From Chryseobacterium oleae (GTDB taxonomy: Bacteria > Bacteroidota > Bacteroidia > Flavobacteriales > Weeksellaceae): 64,000 bases of DNA. How positions within the stretch are numbered: position 1 is the stretch's first letter; each line of letters begins with the position of its first letter. Location: assembly GCF_900115055.1 (NCBI RefSeq), contig NZ_FOVD01000001.1:62001-126000 (forward strand), written 5' to 3'. Below the pieces are notes generated by a model. That model was not told the origin of the DNA. It did not search any database and saw only the letters and a program-made list of their open reading frames with translations. The translations under genes were made by a program, and so were the position numbers. This document shows positions 17,641 through 26,263 of this stretch, one piece after another.

Positions 17641-18160
17641 TTTCTTTTGCTTTTAAAAATTCTGTAAGCCATTTTTTTGCCTTGCTCAGCTGGCTTTTGC
17701 TGGTCCCTTCTGAAATATTCAGAATTTCTGCGATCTCCTGATGCTTTTTCTCTTCAAATACATATAAATTGAAAATCAATCTGTATCCCGTTGGCATCTG
17801 TGAAAATATTTCTTCAATATTAATTTCCTCCAGTCGTTCATCCGTATCTTCATCAGAATAGTCATCTGCGATTTCTATATCGGCATACAGGATATTCCTG
17901 CTCTTCCTGACAAAGCTTATGGAATCATTCACCACAATTTTCCTCAGCCAAAACGGAAAGCTGTTCCAGTCTCTGCAGTCATCCAGCCTGGTAAAACATT
18001 TCATAAATGCACCGATCAGGATATCCTCTGCATCATGAATATTGTTCGTATAAGAATTTGATATGGCCAGCATTTTAGCTGAAAACATCTCATACAGAGC
18101 TTTCTGGGCCTTCCGGTCCTGCTTTTTAGCCATTAAAAAATTCTTTTCGAGATGCTCCAT
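17606..18160 (-). CDS. ECF-type RNA polymerase sigma factor
   Basis: A 184-residue sigma-70 family protein. Region 2 holds the core-binding and -10 segment (HDAEDILIGAFMKCF, about 42-56) and region 4 a helix-turn-helix (LNISEGTSKSQLSKAKKWL, about 144-162). Region 3 is absent, as in extracytoplasmic-function sigmas. The gene leads a three-gene unit with an anti-sigma-like membrane protein and a beta-barrel protein; its signal and regulon are unknown. No consensus vegetative promoter was seen upstream, consistent with autoregulation. Confidence 0.9.
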   Translation of the reverse strand: MEHLEKNFLMAKKQDRKAQKALYEMFSAKMLAISNSYTNNIHDAEDILIGAFMKCFTRLDDCRDWNSFPFWLRKIVVNDSISFVRKSRNILYADIEIADDYSDEDTDERLEEINIEEIFSQMPTGYRLIFNLYVFEEKKHQEIAEILNISEGTSKSQLSKAKKWLTEFLKAKENEKRDTETVKV

Positions 18161-18212
18161 GTATCGGTTTCTATCTATAAGACGGAATTTATTTTAAAAG
18201 GTTGCCTGAAAA

Positions 18213-18250
18213 TAAAAAAAAATTGCACCTTTTTTTCAAAAGTGCAATTT
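18213..18250 (-). terminator. Terminator of nucleoside permease gene
   Basis: AAATTGCAC/GTGCAATTT stem (18220-18228 with 18242-18250) with a 13-nt loop and an A-run on the plus strand. Confidence 0.78.
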
Positions 18251-18277
18251 AATATTTTAAAAATCAGTTTGGTAGGA

Positions 18278-19660
18278 TTAATGTTTCACTGAAGAAACTT
18301 CTTCCGGATTGTGTTTATGTCTGAATAAGATGGCAAAGAATATAGCCAGAACCAATGCATAGATCGCAAAAGATAACCATATGTTCTGCCAGTCTTTTAC
18401 CATAACCACAGAAGAAAGCGTTCCATCAGCATTGATCGCTGAATTGAAGCTGTCTTTAAGAATCTGCAGAAACGTTGGATTGTCGGGCGTCGTGTCCAGA
18501 TAAGTGGTCAGGTCTGCAACGTTCGTAAATCTGTGGGTAAAAAACTTATCAATAGCCCAACCTGCGATGTAGCTCCCGAAAAGAGCCCCAAAACCGTTGG
18601 TCATCATCATGAATAATCCCTGAGCAGAAGAACGGATCTTTTTATCAGTAGTTGTTTCCACGAAAAGAGAACCTGAAATATTGAAAAAATCAAAGGCCAT
18701 TCCGTAAACGATACATGAGAAGATAATCAGAGAAAGTCCAAATCCGTCCGGAACTCCGTACGCAAAGAACCCAAATCTAAGTACCCATGCCAGCATCGAC
18801 ATCAGCATTACCTTTTTAATTCCGAATTTCTTCAGAAAGAAAGGAATCGCCAAAATAAATAAAGTCTCAGAAACCTGAGAAATAGACATGATAATCGTAG
18901 ATCTCTGAACTACAAAAGAATCTGCATATTTTGGAAAATGAGAAAATTCACTTAAGAATACATCTCCGTAGGCATTCGTTAACTGAAGTGCAGCTCCCAA
19001 AAGCATTGAAAACAGAAAGAATAAAGCCATTTTATAGCTTCCGAAAAGCTTAAATGCGTTCAGTCCCAACTGTTCCGATAAAGGAGCACTTTTATCAATA
19101 AGTTTCTGTGGCGGACATTTTGGTAAGGTCAGCGCATAGATTCCTAAGCATACAGCAATAGCTCCTCCAATATAGAATTGCCCTTCCGTAGCCTTGTTTC
19201 CTGTAAGATTGGTAATCCACATTGCTACGATGAACCCGATGGTTCCCCATACACGGATCGGCGGAAAATCTTTCACTACATCAAGGTTACTGTTTTTCAG
19301 GATGGTGTAAGAAATGGAATTCGCAAGAGCGATAGTCGGCATGTAAAAACACATGGCCAGAAGCATCAGCCAGAAGAAAGAATTAGGATCAGCGGAATGA
19401 GGCAATATAAAAAGCACAACACCATAAAGGATGTGCAGTACCGAAAACATGCGTTCAGCATTCACCCAGCGGTCTGCAATAATTCCGGTGATGGTCGGCA
19501 TAAAAATAGAAGCTATTCCCATTGTTCCGAAAACGGCTCCGAACTGGGTTCCGTCCCAGTGTTTTGTACCGAACCAAAAATTAGCCATCGTAATCAGCCA
19601 TGCTCCCCAGACAAAAAACTGGAGAAAACTGAGGATGGTCAGTCGTAATTTTAAATTCAT
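18278..19660 (-). CDS. Nucleoside:H+ symporter-family MFS permease
   Basis: A 460-residue, 12-helix inner-membrane protein. The first helix (LRLTILSFLQFFVWGAWL) and the conserved GIIADRW loop match the nucleoside:H+ symporter (NupG/XapB) branch of the major facilitator superfamily. It probably imports nucleosides. A hydrophilic insertion near residues 390-425 is longer than in the E. coli proteins. It stands alone; no nucleoside hydrolase or kinase is adjacent, though uridine kinase occurs at 32.3 kb. Confidence 0.88.
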   Translation of the reverse strand: MNLKLRLTILSFLQFFVWGAWLITMANFWFGTKHWDGTQFGAVFGTMGIASIFMPTITGIIADRWVNAERMFSVLHILYGVVLFILPHSADPNSFFWLMLLAMCFYMPTIALANSISYTILKNSNLDVVKDFPPIRVWGTIGFIVAMWITNLTGNKATEGQFYIGGAIAVCLGIYALTLPKCPPQKLIDKSAPLSEQLGLNAFKLFGSYKMALFFLFSMLLGAALQLTNAYGDVFLSEFSHFPKYADSFVVQRSTIIMSISQVSETLFILAIPFFLKKFGIKKVMLMSMLAWVLRFGFFAYGVPDGFGLSLIIFSCIVYGMAFDFFNISGSLFVETTTDKKIRSSAQGLFMMMTNGFGALFGSYIAGWAIDKFFTHRFTNVADLTTYLDTTPDNPTFLQILKDSFNSAINADGTLSSVVMVKDWQNIWLSFAIYALVLAIFFAILFRHKHNPEEVSSVKH

Positions 19661-19682
19661 AGTTTAGTATAAAGTATCTCTT

Positions 19683-20282
19683 TTAGTCAATTTTCTTTTT
19701 CCTCCTTTTAATTTCTTCCTGAATTTCCAAAGCGGTGTCAAAGTCTTCTTCTTTTACGGCTTCATCGAGTAATTTTTGAAGTTCTTCCATCGATACGGCT
19801 TTCAGATTGTCTTCTGACTGTACCGTTTCCGAGAAAGGTTGTTCTTCTTTTGAAACATCTTCCAGTTCCAGAAGAATTCCTGCTTCGTTCAGAACCTGCT
19901 GAGTGGTAAAAATAGGTGCGTCAAATCTTACGGCCATGGCCACCGCATCTGAGGTTCTTGCATCCAGGATCAGTTCTTCTTCGTTAGCTTTATTTTTGAA
20001 ATTAATATTGGAAAAAAATACGCCGTCTACGATCTGGTAAATGATCACTGAAACCAATTCATAATTGGCTGAAACTATAAATTTTGTGAATAAATCATGG
20101 GTAAGCGGACGAGGCGGATGGATGTCTTTTTCCAGTCCAAGAGAGATGGACTGAGCCTCGAAATTTCCTATGACAACAGGTAATTTTATATGTGTCTCTT
20201 CATGCTCCAGTAACAGAGCGTACGCCCCCGATTGGGTCTGACTGTACGATATTCCGCGAATAATTAGCTGCTTATAATCCAT
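19683..20282 (-). CDS. DUF151 bifunctional nuclease-like protein with UVR motif
   Basis: A 199-residue cytoplasmic protein. Residues 1-135 form a DUF151 domain (family sometimes called bifunctional nuclease), including PVVIGNFEAQSI and the ARTSDAVAMAVR segment. A UvrB/UvrC-type helical hairpin follows (LLDEAVKEEDFDTALEIQEE, about 170-190). Its biochemical role in bacteria is not settled. A promoter box lies only 5 bp before the ATG, so the mRNA may be almost leaderless. Confidence 0.88.
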   Translation of the reverse strand: MDYKQLIIRGISYSQTQSGAYALLLEHEETHIKLPVVIGNFEAQSISLGLEKDIHPPRPLTHDLFTKFIVSANYELVSVIIYQIVDGVFFSNINFKNKANEEELILDARTSDAVAMAVRFDAPIFTTQQVLNEAGILLELEDVSKEEQPFSETVQSEDNLKAVSMEELQKLLDEAVKEEDFDTALEIQEEIKRRKKKID

Positions 20283-20287
20283 AGCTA

Positions 20288-20295
20288 CAAAGATA
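20288..20295 (-). promoter_or_regulatory. Bacteroidota -7 box very close to DUF151 start
   Basis: The minus strand reads TATCTTTG, ending 5 bp before the ATG at 20282. Confidence 0.5.
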
Positions 20296-20540
20296 GATTA
20301 ATTTTTTATTGTGATTTCAGTTTTTTGCGCAAAAATTAAAGTCCGAAGAGCAATAAAATAATGAAAAACCACCTAGTTTAAAATATCTCTATTTAAAGAA
20401 TAATCACCAACAGTTAACAATATTAGTACTTTAATGCAAAATAAGTTTAAATATTATCAATTTAATAACAAAATGTGTTAATATTTAATTTAAAAATATC
20501 ATTACTTGATTATTTTTAAATAAATCATATTTTTAAATAT

Positions 20541-20548
20541 TATATTTG
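20541..20548 (+). promoter_or_regulatory. Bacteroidota -7 box (GINT-motif gene)
   Basis: TATATTTG matches TAnnTTTG. It would give an unusually long leader of about 120 nt. Confidence 0.5.
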
Positions 20549-20676
20549 TGACATCAAATTACTTAATAAGTAAGTAGAGATAAAATAATTTAACAACAAA
20601 TAAAACTTATAAAATTTAAAGTATTCAAAATCAAACAAATGAATTAAAAAATTATAATCTAAAAACAACAAAACAA

Positions 20677-21225
20677 ATGAAAAAACAATGTATTTTACTT
20701 CTATTTGTACCGCAGATCTTTTTGACACAGACAGGAAATATAGGAATTAATACCGCAACTCCTACATCTACTCTGGATGTAAATGGAAATACCAGAATTC
20801 GTACAATACCAAACGGAAATAATGATGACAGCTTTCTGACAACCGATCAGGACGGAAATGTACGAAAGGTAGATGCTCCCAATTTAAAATTCGGACCTGA
20901 ACTCGCTCTTAATGGGACTACCAATATGTCAAGTTTAACCCCCAGCCAAGTGAGAGACGTTTACTTTGTAGACTTTAGTCACACTATAACCCTACCAACA
21001 ATGCCAAATTATAAATTTGCAGGAAAAACTATCAGATTTTATGTATATGGCGGAAGTATTAATCTTACTGTAAAAGGAATAACTGATGTCCCAGGATTGA
21101 GCGCAGGAGCTAGCCCTGGATGGACCTACAGCGGGACACAAGTAACGATAACCGGAGCCAATAACAGATTTCAGTTTATAGATTTTATATGTAATGGTGA
21201 ACGTTGGTGCCCGGATAACAAATAA
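20677..21225 (+). CDS. Short secreted protein with GINT...LDVNG motif
   Basis: A 182-residue exported protein. After a signal peptide (1-18) comes GNIGINTATPTSTLDVNG, the N-terminal motif found in many Bacteroidota surface and tail-fibre-like proteins, then a beta-rich domain with a Gly-rich stretch and a lone Cys near the C terminus. It has no T9SS sorting tail, no S74 peptidase and no coiled-coil stalk, so it is much shorter than the usual relatives. Function unknown; a small surface protein is likely. Confidence 0.75.
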   Translation: MKKQCILLLFVPQIFLTQTGNIGINTATPTSTLDVNGNTRIRTIPNGNNDDSFLTTDQDGNVRKVDAPNLKFGPELALNGTTNMSSLTPSQVRDVYFVDFSHTITLPTMPNYKFAGKTIRFYVYGGSINLTVKGITDVPGLSAGASPGWTYSGTQVTITGANNRFQFIDFICNGERWCPDNK

Positions 21226-21244
21226 GCCTCTTCATTATTTAAGC

Positions 21245-21283
21245 AAAAATAAAAGCCCGGAAAAGCCCGAGCTTTTATTTTTT
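21245..21283. terminator. Bidirectional terminator between converging genes
   Basis: AAAAATAAAAGC/GCTTTTATTTTT arms (21245-21256 with 21271-21282) and an imperfect inner GC stem, between a plus gene ending at 21225 and etfA ending at 21368. Confidence 0.75.
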
Positions 21284-21322
21284 ATGTGAATTGTAAGTTG
21301 TGAATTACTTCGTGTCAATTTT

Positions 21323-21365
21323 AAAATTCACTATTGACTTGCGAAGCAAAATTCACTATTGACTT
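21323..21365. repeat. Interspersed repeat copy A with palindromic core
   Basis: Two direct copies of AAAATTCACTATTGACTT (21323-21340, 21348-21365) around the core TTGCGAAGCAA (21340-21350). A 21-bp stretch, 21333-21353, is repeated exactly in inverted orientation at 31848-31868. Confidence 0.8.
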
Positions 21366-21367
21366 TT

Positions 21368-22315
21368 TTATCCTTTAATTGCTTTAATTTTCTCTGTTAA
21401 TGCAGGAATAATCTGGAAAGCATCTCCTACTACCCCGTAATCTGCAGACTTGAAGAATGGTGCTTCAGCGTCATTGTTGATTACTACAATAGTTTTAGAA
21501 GAGTTTACCCCCGCTAAATGCTGGATCGCTCCGGAAATACCTATTGCGATATAAAGGTTAGGTGAAATCGCTTTACCTGTCTGTCCTACGTGCTCTGTGT
21601 GAGGTCTCCAACCGATATCAGAAACAGGCTTAGAACAAGCTGTAGCAGCTCCAAGAACGTTAGCCAGCTCTTCAACCATTCCCCAGTTTTCAGGACCTTT
21701 CATCCCTCTACCTGCAGACACTACTACTTCTGCTTCTTTAAGGTCTAATTTACCTGAACTCTGCTCGTGAGAAATCACTTTAGTATCTTCATTCGCTACT
21801 GAAAGATTTTTAACTTCTTCAGAACCTGATACTCCGTTTTCTTTTACTCCGAAAGCATTTTGAGAAACCGTGATGATCACGCCGTTTCCTTCTGCTTTTG
21901 CATGCATGAATCCTTTTCCTGAGAAAGCTCTTCTTTTCACCTGGAACGGAGAAAGGCTTTCAGGAGCTTCCAAAACATTGGTAATTAAAGAATAGTTCTT
22001 CATTACTGCAAGCATTGGAGCGATAGAAGAAGCATCTGTAGTATGAGGGAAAACAATAGTGTTTCCGTCTGCCACTTCACTTACAGCCTGAGCAAATGCT
22101 TTAGCTGAAAAGCTTTTAAGACCTTCATCTTTGATATTGATTACATTTGATGCTCCATATTTGTATAATAAATCTGAAGAATCTGTAGGGTTTACAGAGA
22201 TTGCCGTCACCGTGTCTCCTGCCTGGTCTGCAACCGCTTTAGCATAAGAAACTGCTTCAAAAGCTGCTTTTTTGTAAACTCCGTTTATATTTTCTGCGTA
22301 TACGAATACTGCCAT
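21368..22315 (-). CDS. etfA: Electron transfer flavoprotein subunit alpha
   Basis: A 315-residue ETF alpha chain. The C-terminal FAD domain shows [10 protein letters not shown] (about 202-211), [13 protein letters not shown] and the [15 protein letters not shown] segment. With the beta subunit it accepts electrons from acyl-CoA dehydrogenases and passes them to ETF-quinone oxidoreductase. It lies 42 bp behind etfB as the second gene of an operon. The Arg/Ser/His FAD-contact residues of ordinary non-bifurcating ETFs are present. Confidence 0.94.
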   Translation of the reverse strand: MAVFVYAENINGVYKKAAFEAVSYAKAVADQAGDTVTAISVNPTDSSDLLYKYGASNVINIKDEGLKSFSAKAFAQAVSEVADGNTIVFPHTTDASSIAPMLAVMKNYSLITNVLEAPESLSPFQVKRRAFSGKGFMHAKAEGNGVIITVSQNAFGVKENGVSGSEEVKNLSVANEDTKVISHEQSSGKLDLKEAEVVVSAGRGMKGPENWGMVEELANVLGAATACSKPVSDIGWRPHTEHVGQTGKAISPNLYIAIGISGAIQHLAGVNSSKTIVVINNDAEAPFFKSADYGVVGDAFQIIPALTEKIKAIKG

Positions 22316-22357
22316 TTTTTTAAAATTTAAAGATTAAAAAATTTAAGGATTAAAAGA

Positions 22358-23104
22358 TTAAATTACCTTCGCTTCTTCGTGAAGTAATCTTACCAATTCA
22401 TCAAGATTGTCTGGGGAAACCATTTTTACAGCTGCTCTTGGTGGAACACTGTCATAAGATACTCCCTGAACTTTCACTTCAGAAGAAGTTGGCTCTGTCA
22501 CCTGTAAAGGCTTCGTTCTTGCAGACATAATTCCTCTCATGTTCGGGATGATCAGGTCTTTTTCGTCTACCAATCCTTTCTGTCCTGCGATTACTGCAGG
22601 TAATTTTACTGATATAGTTTCTTTTCCGCCTTCAATTTCTCTCACTGCAGTCGCTTCGCTTCCGTTTACGTCTAATCCTACTGATGCATTTACGAAAGGC
22701 TGGTTCAATAACTGAGCTACCATTCCCGGAACAGATCCTCCATTGTAGTCAATAGATTCTTTTCCGCAAAGGATAAGATCATATCCTCCGTTTTGAGCTA
22801 CAGCAGCAATTTCTTTCGCTGTAGAATAGCTGTCTTTAGGATCAAGGTTTACTCTTACTGCATCATTGGCACCAATAGCTAATGCTTTTCTGATTACCGG
22901 TTCTGTAGCAGCATCTCCTACGTTGATCACTGTTACAGTTGCACCCTGAGATTCCTGAAGTTTAACCGCCTTTGTCAATGCAAATTCATCTAAAGGATTG
23001 ATAACCCACTGAATTCCATTTTTGTCGAAAGCAGACTTATCTGCCGTAAAGTTAATCTTGGAAGTAGTATCTGGAACACTACTGATACAAACTAATATTT
23101 TCAT
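22358..23104 (-). CDS. etfB: Electron transfer flavoprotein subunit beta
   Basis: A 248-residue ETF beta chain starting MKILVCISSVPDT, the classic start. It binds AMP and forms the heterodimer with EtfA; the signature VREIEGGKETISVKLPAVI (about 155-173) and CGKESIDYNGG are visible. The frame extends to 23128 but the ATG at 23104 is standard. The upstream 150 bp hold a perfect 18-bp palindrome that could be an operator for fatty-acid or amino-acid catabolic control. Confidence 0.94.
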   Translation of the reverse strand: MKILVCISSVPDTTSKINFTADKSAFDKNGIQWVINPLDEFALTKAVKLQESQGATVTVINVGDAATEPVIRKALAIGANDAVRVNLDPKDSYSTAKEIAAVAQNGGYDLILCGKESIDYNGGSVPGMVAQLLNQPFVNASVGLDVNGSEATAVREIEGGKETISVKLPAVIAGQKGLVDEKDLIIPNMRGIMSARTKPLQVTEPTSSEVKVQGVSYDSVPPRAAVKMVSPDNLDELVRLLHEEAKVI

Positions 23105-23203
23105 GTGTACTATTTTATTTTTTCCCAATAATGCATAAAAAACCTTACTGTTTTATGCTGAGATTTTGTTATATTTTACTTTTGCTAATATAATTAAAAA
23201 ATA

Positions 23204-23221
23204 TATTATGCATGCATAATA
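23204..23221. promoter_or_regulatory. Perfect 18-bp palindrome upstream of etfBA
   Basis: TATTATGCATGCATAATA is its own reverse complement, 100 bp before etfB and 38 bp past the SDR stop. A partial copy (ATAATGCATAA) occurs near 23130. It looks like a dimeric repressor site. Confidence 0.5.
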
Positions 23222-23258
23222 CTTATTTTTTTACTATTCAATACATTAAATGCTTTTA

Positions 23259-23963
23259 CTAGGCTGGTTTTGTTGCCCTAAACTCTATCTTGCTGGGCAA
23301 TACGCGCGGATTCATTCTTAAAATATCGAGCACCAGATTCCCCATATCTTCGGGCTGTATCTTCCAGTTATCTTTTTCGGAAGGAACGTTGCCGTTGAAA
23401 TTGGTGGCTACAGATCCGGGCATAATAACGGTAGATTTGATATTGTATTTTCTGAGATCAATCATCGCTGCCTGAGTGAATCCTACGACTCCGAATTTTG
23501 AGGCATTATAACCTGTTCCGTTTTCAAAAAAGTTGGCACCTGCAAGACTTGATACTGTAATATAATAGCCTTCTGTCTTTTTCAATGCTTCTACGGAAGC
23601 CTTTAATGTATAGAAAGCTCCGGTCAGATTGGTTTCTATCATATCATTCCATTCTTCAGCTGTCAGTTCGTCTACGGGTTTAAATATCCCAAGCCCCGCA
23701 TTCGCTATCACAAAATCCAGTCTTCCGAATTTTTCTACCGCGTATTTTACAGCTTCTTCTTCACTTTCGAGACTTCTTACATCCGAAACTACCCCAAGAA
23801 CATGCTCAGAATACTGTCTGAGCTCTTCTTCCGCTTTTTCTACATCATCTCTTTTACGCCCTGAAAACGCCACCGAAATACCGTTTTCCAATAATATTTT
23901 CGCTATTCCAAAACCTATCCCTTTGGTTCCTCCGGTTATATAAGCCACTTTTTGATCTGACAT
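23259..23963 (-). CDS. SDR family oxidoreductase
   Basis: A 234-residue short-chain dehydrogenase: cofactor loop TGGTKGIG (about 10-17), NAG (about 85-87), catalytic Ser in SSLAG and YNASK (Tyr about 150, Lys about 154). It should reduce a carbonyl or oxidise an alcohol with NAD(P)H; the substrate is unknown. The Arg in FSGRKRDD after the second strand suggests NADPH. The frame reaches 24005, but the ATG at 23963 gives the normal start and the extension runs into the next gene's terminator. Confidence 0.9.
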   Translation of the reverse strand: MSDQKVAYITGGTKGIGFGIAKILLENGISVAFSGRKRDDVEKAEEELRQYSEHVLGVVSDVRSLESEEEAVKYAVEKFGRLDFVIANAGLGIFKPVDELTAEEWNDMIETNLTGAFYTLKASVEALKKTEGYYITVSSLAGANFFENGTGYNASKFGVVGFTQAAMIDLRKYNIKSTVIMPGSVATNFNGNVPSEKDNWKIQPEDMGNLVLDILRMNPRVLPSKIEFRATKPA

Positions 23964-23992
23964 ATTCTTGAATTTTAATGCTCTAAAATAAC

Positions 23993-24017
23993 AAAAACGC
24001 TCCAATTGAAGCGTTTT
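23993..24017 (-). terminator. Terminator of T9SS gene at 24042
   Basis: AAAACGCT/AGCGTTTT stem (23994-24001 with 24010-24017) with an 8-nt loop. Confidence 0.75.
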
Positions 24018-24041
24018 ATATCTACTAAGATTTATCAGTAT

Positions 24042-25058
24042 TTATTTTTTAATGAATTTTTTAGAAAATGTATTTCCTTTGGTTTCAATACTAAGAATAT
24101 AGATTCCCGGACTAAGATTTCTTACATCAATTCTATTATGATCAAATTCCGCATTCATCTTTCTTCCTGCCCTATCAACAATTTCAGCTTTGATAATCTG
24201 TGATTTTGATTCTACCGTAATAAAATCAGTTGCAGGATTAGGATAAATTGAAAGACTACTTTCTTCTACAATAGCTTCTTTAGTACCTAATACCGTATTA
24301 TTCGTAGCGGTTAGCATATAGTTGTCAAAAGAAGTGATATGAGCCACTGTGTTTCCCGGATTAACCACTGAAACAAAATCCATTTCAAAAGGATCTACCC
24401 CAGCTGCAGCCGGGACATAGTTTGCGGCAGGGCTGTAAAGCATTCCTCCGGGACCTGTCCATACCACTGCTCCTGTCGTTTTATTAAATGTACACTTTAA
24501 TGTAATCCATGTATTGGCAGGATAAGTATAGGTACCGGGTTCCAGATAAAAAAGTATGTTTCCTGTTATCCCTGTGTTCGTATTGGTATAGTTTGCTATG
24601 CCTACCGTTCTTCGTGAAGCAAAATCATAGCCAGCACCAAGCAGGGTTTTATGAGTTGTCCCATCGTAAACTAAAATCGTCGCTCTACCTGCACCACCGG
24701 TAGCACTTCCCGTGTATAAATTAAATTCCAGTTTAAGGATATCATTTCCTGCCGTTCTTGCGGCCCATGCTGCCCCCAATCCTTTCTTCCACATATACTT
24801 TGTTCCGGCTGCTGTTGCACTTCCGGTAAGCTGCAAAGATTTGTCGTGAGCGGCATCTATACTTACAATCTGTGCTTCTGAATTAGATCCGTTTGCAAAA
24901 TCTGTATAAAATCCGCCCTGCCCGGGAGCAGTCGCGGTGATATCTGTACCCACATTCCCTATGGTATAGGAATTAAAATGATCGCTTTCTAAAGTTTGGG
25001 CATTGAATGTTTGGACTAAAACCAACAAAAGCGCACTAATTGATAAAACTTTTCTCAT
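24042..25058 (-). CDS. T9SS type A sorting domain-containing protein
   Basis: A 338-residue exported protein: signal peptide (1-20), a beta-sandwich region with LamG/concanavalin-like features (about 25-245, for example LKLEFNLYTG, TWITLKCTFNKTTG), then a T9SS sorting domain (LSIYPNPATDFI, NLSPGIYILSI, KKFIKK). It should be a surface or secreted protein. The tail is closely similar to that of the next gene upstream (25266), pointing to tandem duplication. No catalytic residues can be assigned. Confidence 0.85.
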   Translation of the reverse strand: MRKVLSISALLLVLVQTFNAQTLESDHFNSYTIGNVGTDITATAPGQGGFYTDFANGSNSEAQIVSIDAAHDKSLQLTGSATAAGTKYMWKKGLGAAWAARTAGNDILKLEFNLYTGSATGGAGRATILVYDGTTHKTLLGAGYDFASRRTVGIANYTNTNTGITGNILFYLEPGTYTYPANTWITLKCTFNKTTGAVVWTGPGGMLYSPAANYVPAAAGVDPFEMDFVSVVNPGNTVAHITSFDNYMLTATNNTVLGTKEAIVEESSLSIYPNPATDFITVESKSQIIKAEIVDRAGRKMNAEFDHNRIDVRNLSPGIYILSIETKGNTFSKKFIKK

Positions 25059-25134
25059 AACATATTTTTTAATTTGATATTATTATATATATCATTCATT
25101 TTTAAGTATAAAATTCTTTTTCATCAACTAGATG

Positions 25135-25142
25135 CAAAGCTA
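25135..25142 (-). promoter_or_regulatory. Bacteroidota promoter of T9SS gene at 24042
   Basis: The minus strand reads TAGCTTTG with TTG at 25163-25165 (20-bp spacer); 76 bp leader to the ATG. Confidence 0.6.
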
Positions 25143-25215
25143 TTCTGATAACAGTACATGACCAATCCTTAAAAAACAGTAATTATTTCTACCTAATTTC
25201 AGGTACTTTTAAAAC

Positions 25216-25242
25216 AAAAAAACGCTCCCATCGGAGCGTTTT
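25216..25242 (-). terminator. Terminator of T9SS gene at 25266
   Basis: AAAACGCTCC-CATC-GGAGCGTTTT perfect 10-bp hairpin with A-run on the plus strand. Confidence 0.88.
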
Positions 25243-25265
25243 ACTGATATTAAGATTGATCAGAA

Positions 25266-26186
25266 TTATTTTTTGATGAATTTCTCGGAAAAATTGCCAT
25301 TCTCGGTTTTTATATTGATCAAATACAGCCCGGCAGAGAGGTTTCGCACGTCCAATTTGTCATTTTCTATCTTTATCTGAATCTTCTTTCCTGCCGAATC
25401 ATACAGTTCTATGCTTTTTATTTTACCGGAAGAATTGATTTTAATAAAATCGGTAGCAGGATTGGGATATACTGATACTCTATTTTTATTGGTTGTCACA
25501 TTGGCGATAGATAGTACGGCTACATTGTGTACCTTAAGATTATCGATATAAGCCGTTCCTTGCGCATTATCATGGACAAAACGCAGTTGGTTGATTCCTA
25601 TTGCCTCTGCGGCTGTCCCGGAATATATTAAAATTCCATTCAGGAAATAATTGATCCCTCCTGGAGTTCCTACGACCATAAGTCTGTACCACATATTGGG
25701 CGACCAGACTGCTGCAGTAGACTCCATGACTGGAATCCCTAAAGACATTTTTAGTATTTTCACCGTTCCCGTATGATCAAAATCTACTCTGACCACGTAT
25801 TTCTCATCGGCACTGCTTAATCCCTGGAAACTGAAAATGGAACCATTGAGCTGGGACATATTGATATCAAAAGAAACGGTGAAACTGTCATGAGAAAGCA
25901 AGATCGGAAGATTATCAAATGCTCCGATAATAGGAATAGATTGCGTGCCATATGTATTTTCTTTTACAATCTTCAGAGAATTCATCCCATCTGTTGCATT
26001 ATCTGTGCAGATTAGCTGGTTAAGCACATTGGGAGGTACATCACCCGTTGGTGTACTGATCCAGGTTCCCTGCCCATGGATATCTCCTGTATAGAATCCA
26101 TCTGAATTTTCAAAGGAAATCATCTGCTGCTGTGCGAAGGAAACTGCTGAAAACAAGCAGAGTGCAATAGAGTAATTTTTTTTCAT
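25266..26186 (-). CDS. T9SS type A sorting domain-containing protein
   Basis: A 306-residue exported protein: signal peptide MKKNYSIALCLFSAVSFAQ, a LamG-like beta-sandwich (about 20-225; DSFTVSFDINMS, MWYRLMVVGTPGGINYFLNG), and a T9SS tail (VSVYPNPATDFI, NLSAGLYLINI, EKFIKK). Likely a surface carbohydrate- or matrix-binding protein, but this is inference. The frame is open to 26222; ATG 26186 starts the signal peptide. A paralogue lies directly downstream. Confidence 0.85.
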   Translation of the reverse strand: MKKNYSIALCLFSAVSFAQQQMISFENSDGFYTGDIHGQGTWISTPTGDVPPNVLNQLICTDNATDGMNSLKIVKENTYGTQSIPIIGAFDNLPILLSHDSFTVSFDINMSQLNGSIFSFQGLSSADEKYVVRVDFDHTGTVKILKMSLGIPVMESTAAVWSPNMWYRLMVVGTPGGINYFLNGILIYSGTAAEAIGINQLRFVHDNAQGTAYIDNLKVHNVAVLSIANVTTNKNRVSVYPNPATDFIKINSSGKIKSIELYDSAGKKIQIKIENDKLDVRNLSAGLYLINIKTENGNFSEKFIKK

Positions 26187-26263
26187 AGCATTATTTTTAG
26201 GTTGAACTAAAAATAAATACATCCATTAATTAAAAAAATATCATTTGATAGGGATATTATCAT

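Larger units (their letters stand above)
20283..20676. other. Very AT-rich 394-bp intergenic region
   Basis: It holds the DUF151 promoter at its left end and a plus-strand box TATATTTG at 20541-20548. The 128 bp from that box to the ATG at 20677 are A-rich and without a start codon in frame. No gene or clear repeat. Confidence 0.6.

Noticed and set aside
19178-19648. Plus-strand frame of 156 residues opposite the nucleoside permease
   Set aside because: Very His/Arg/Ser-rich, no domain; the permease frame covers it fully.
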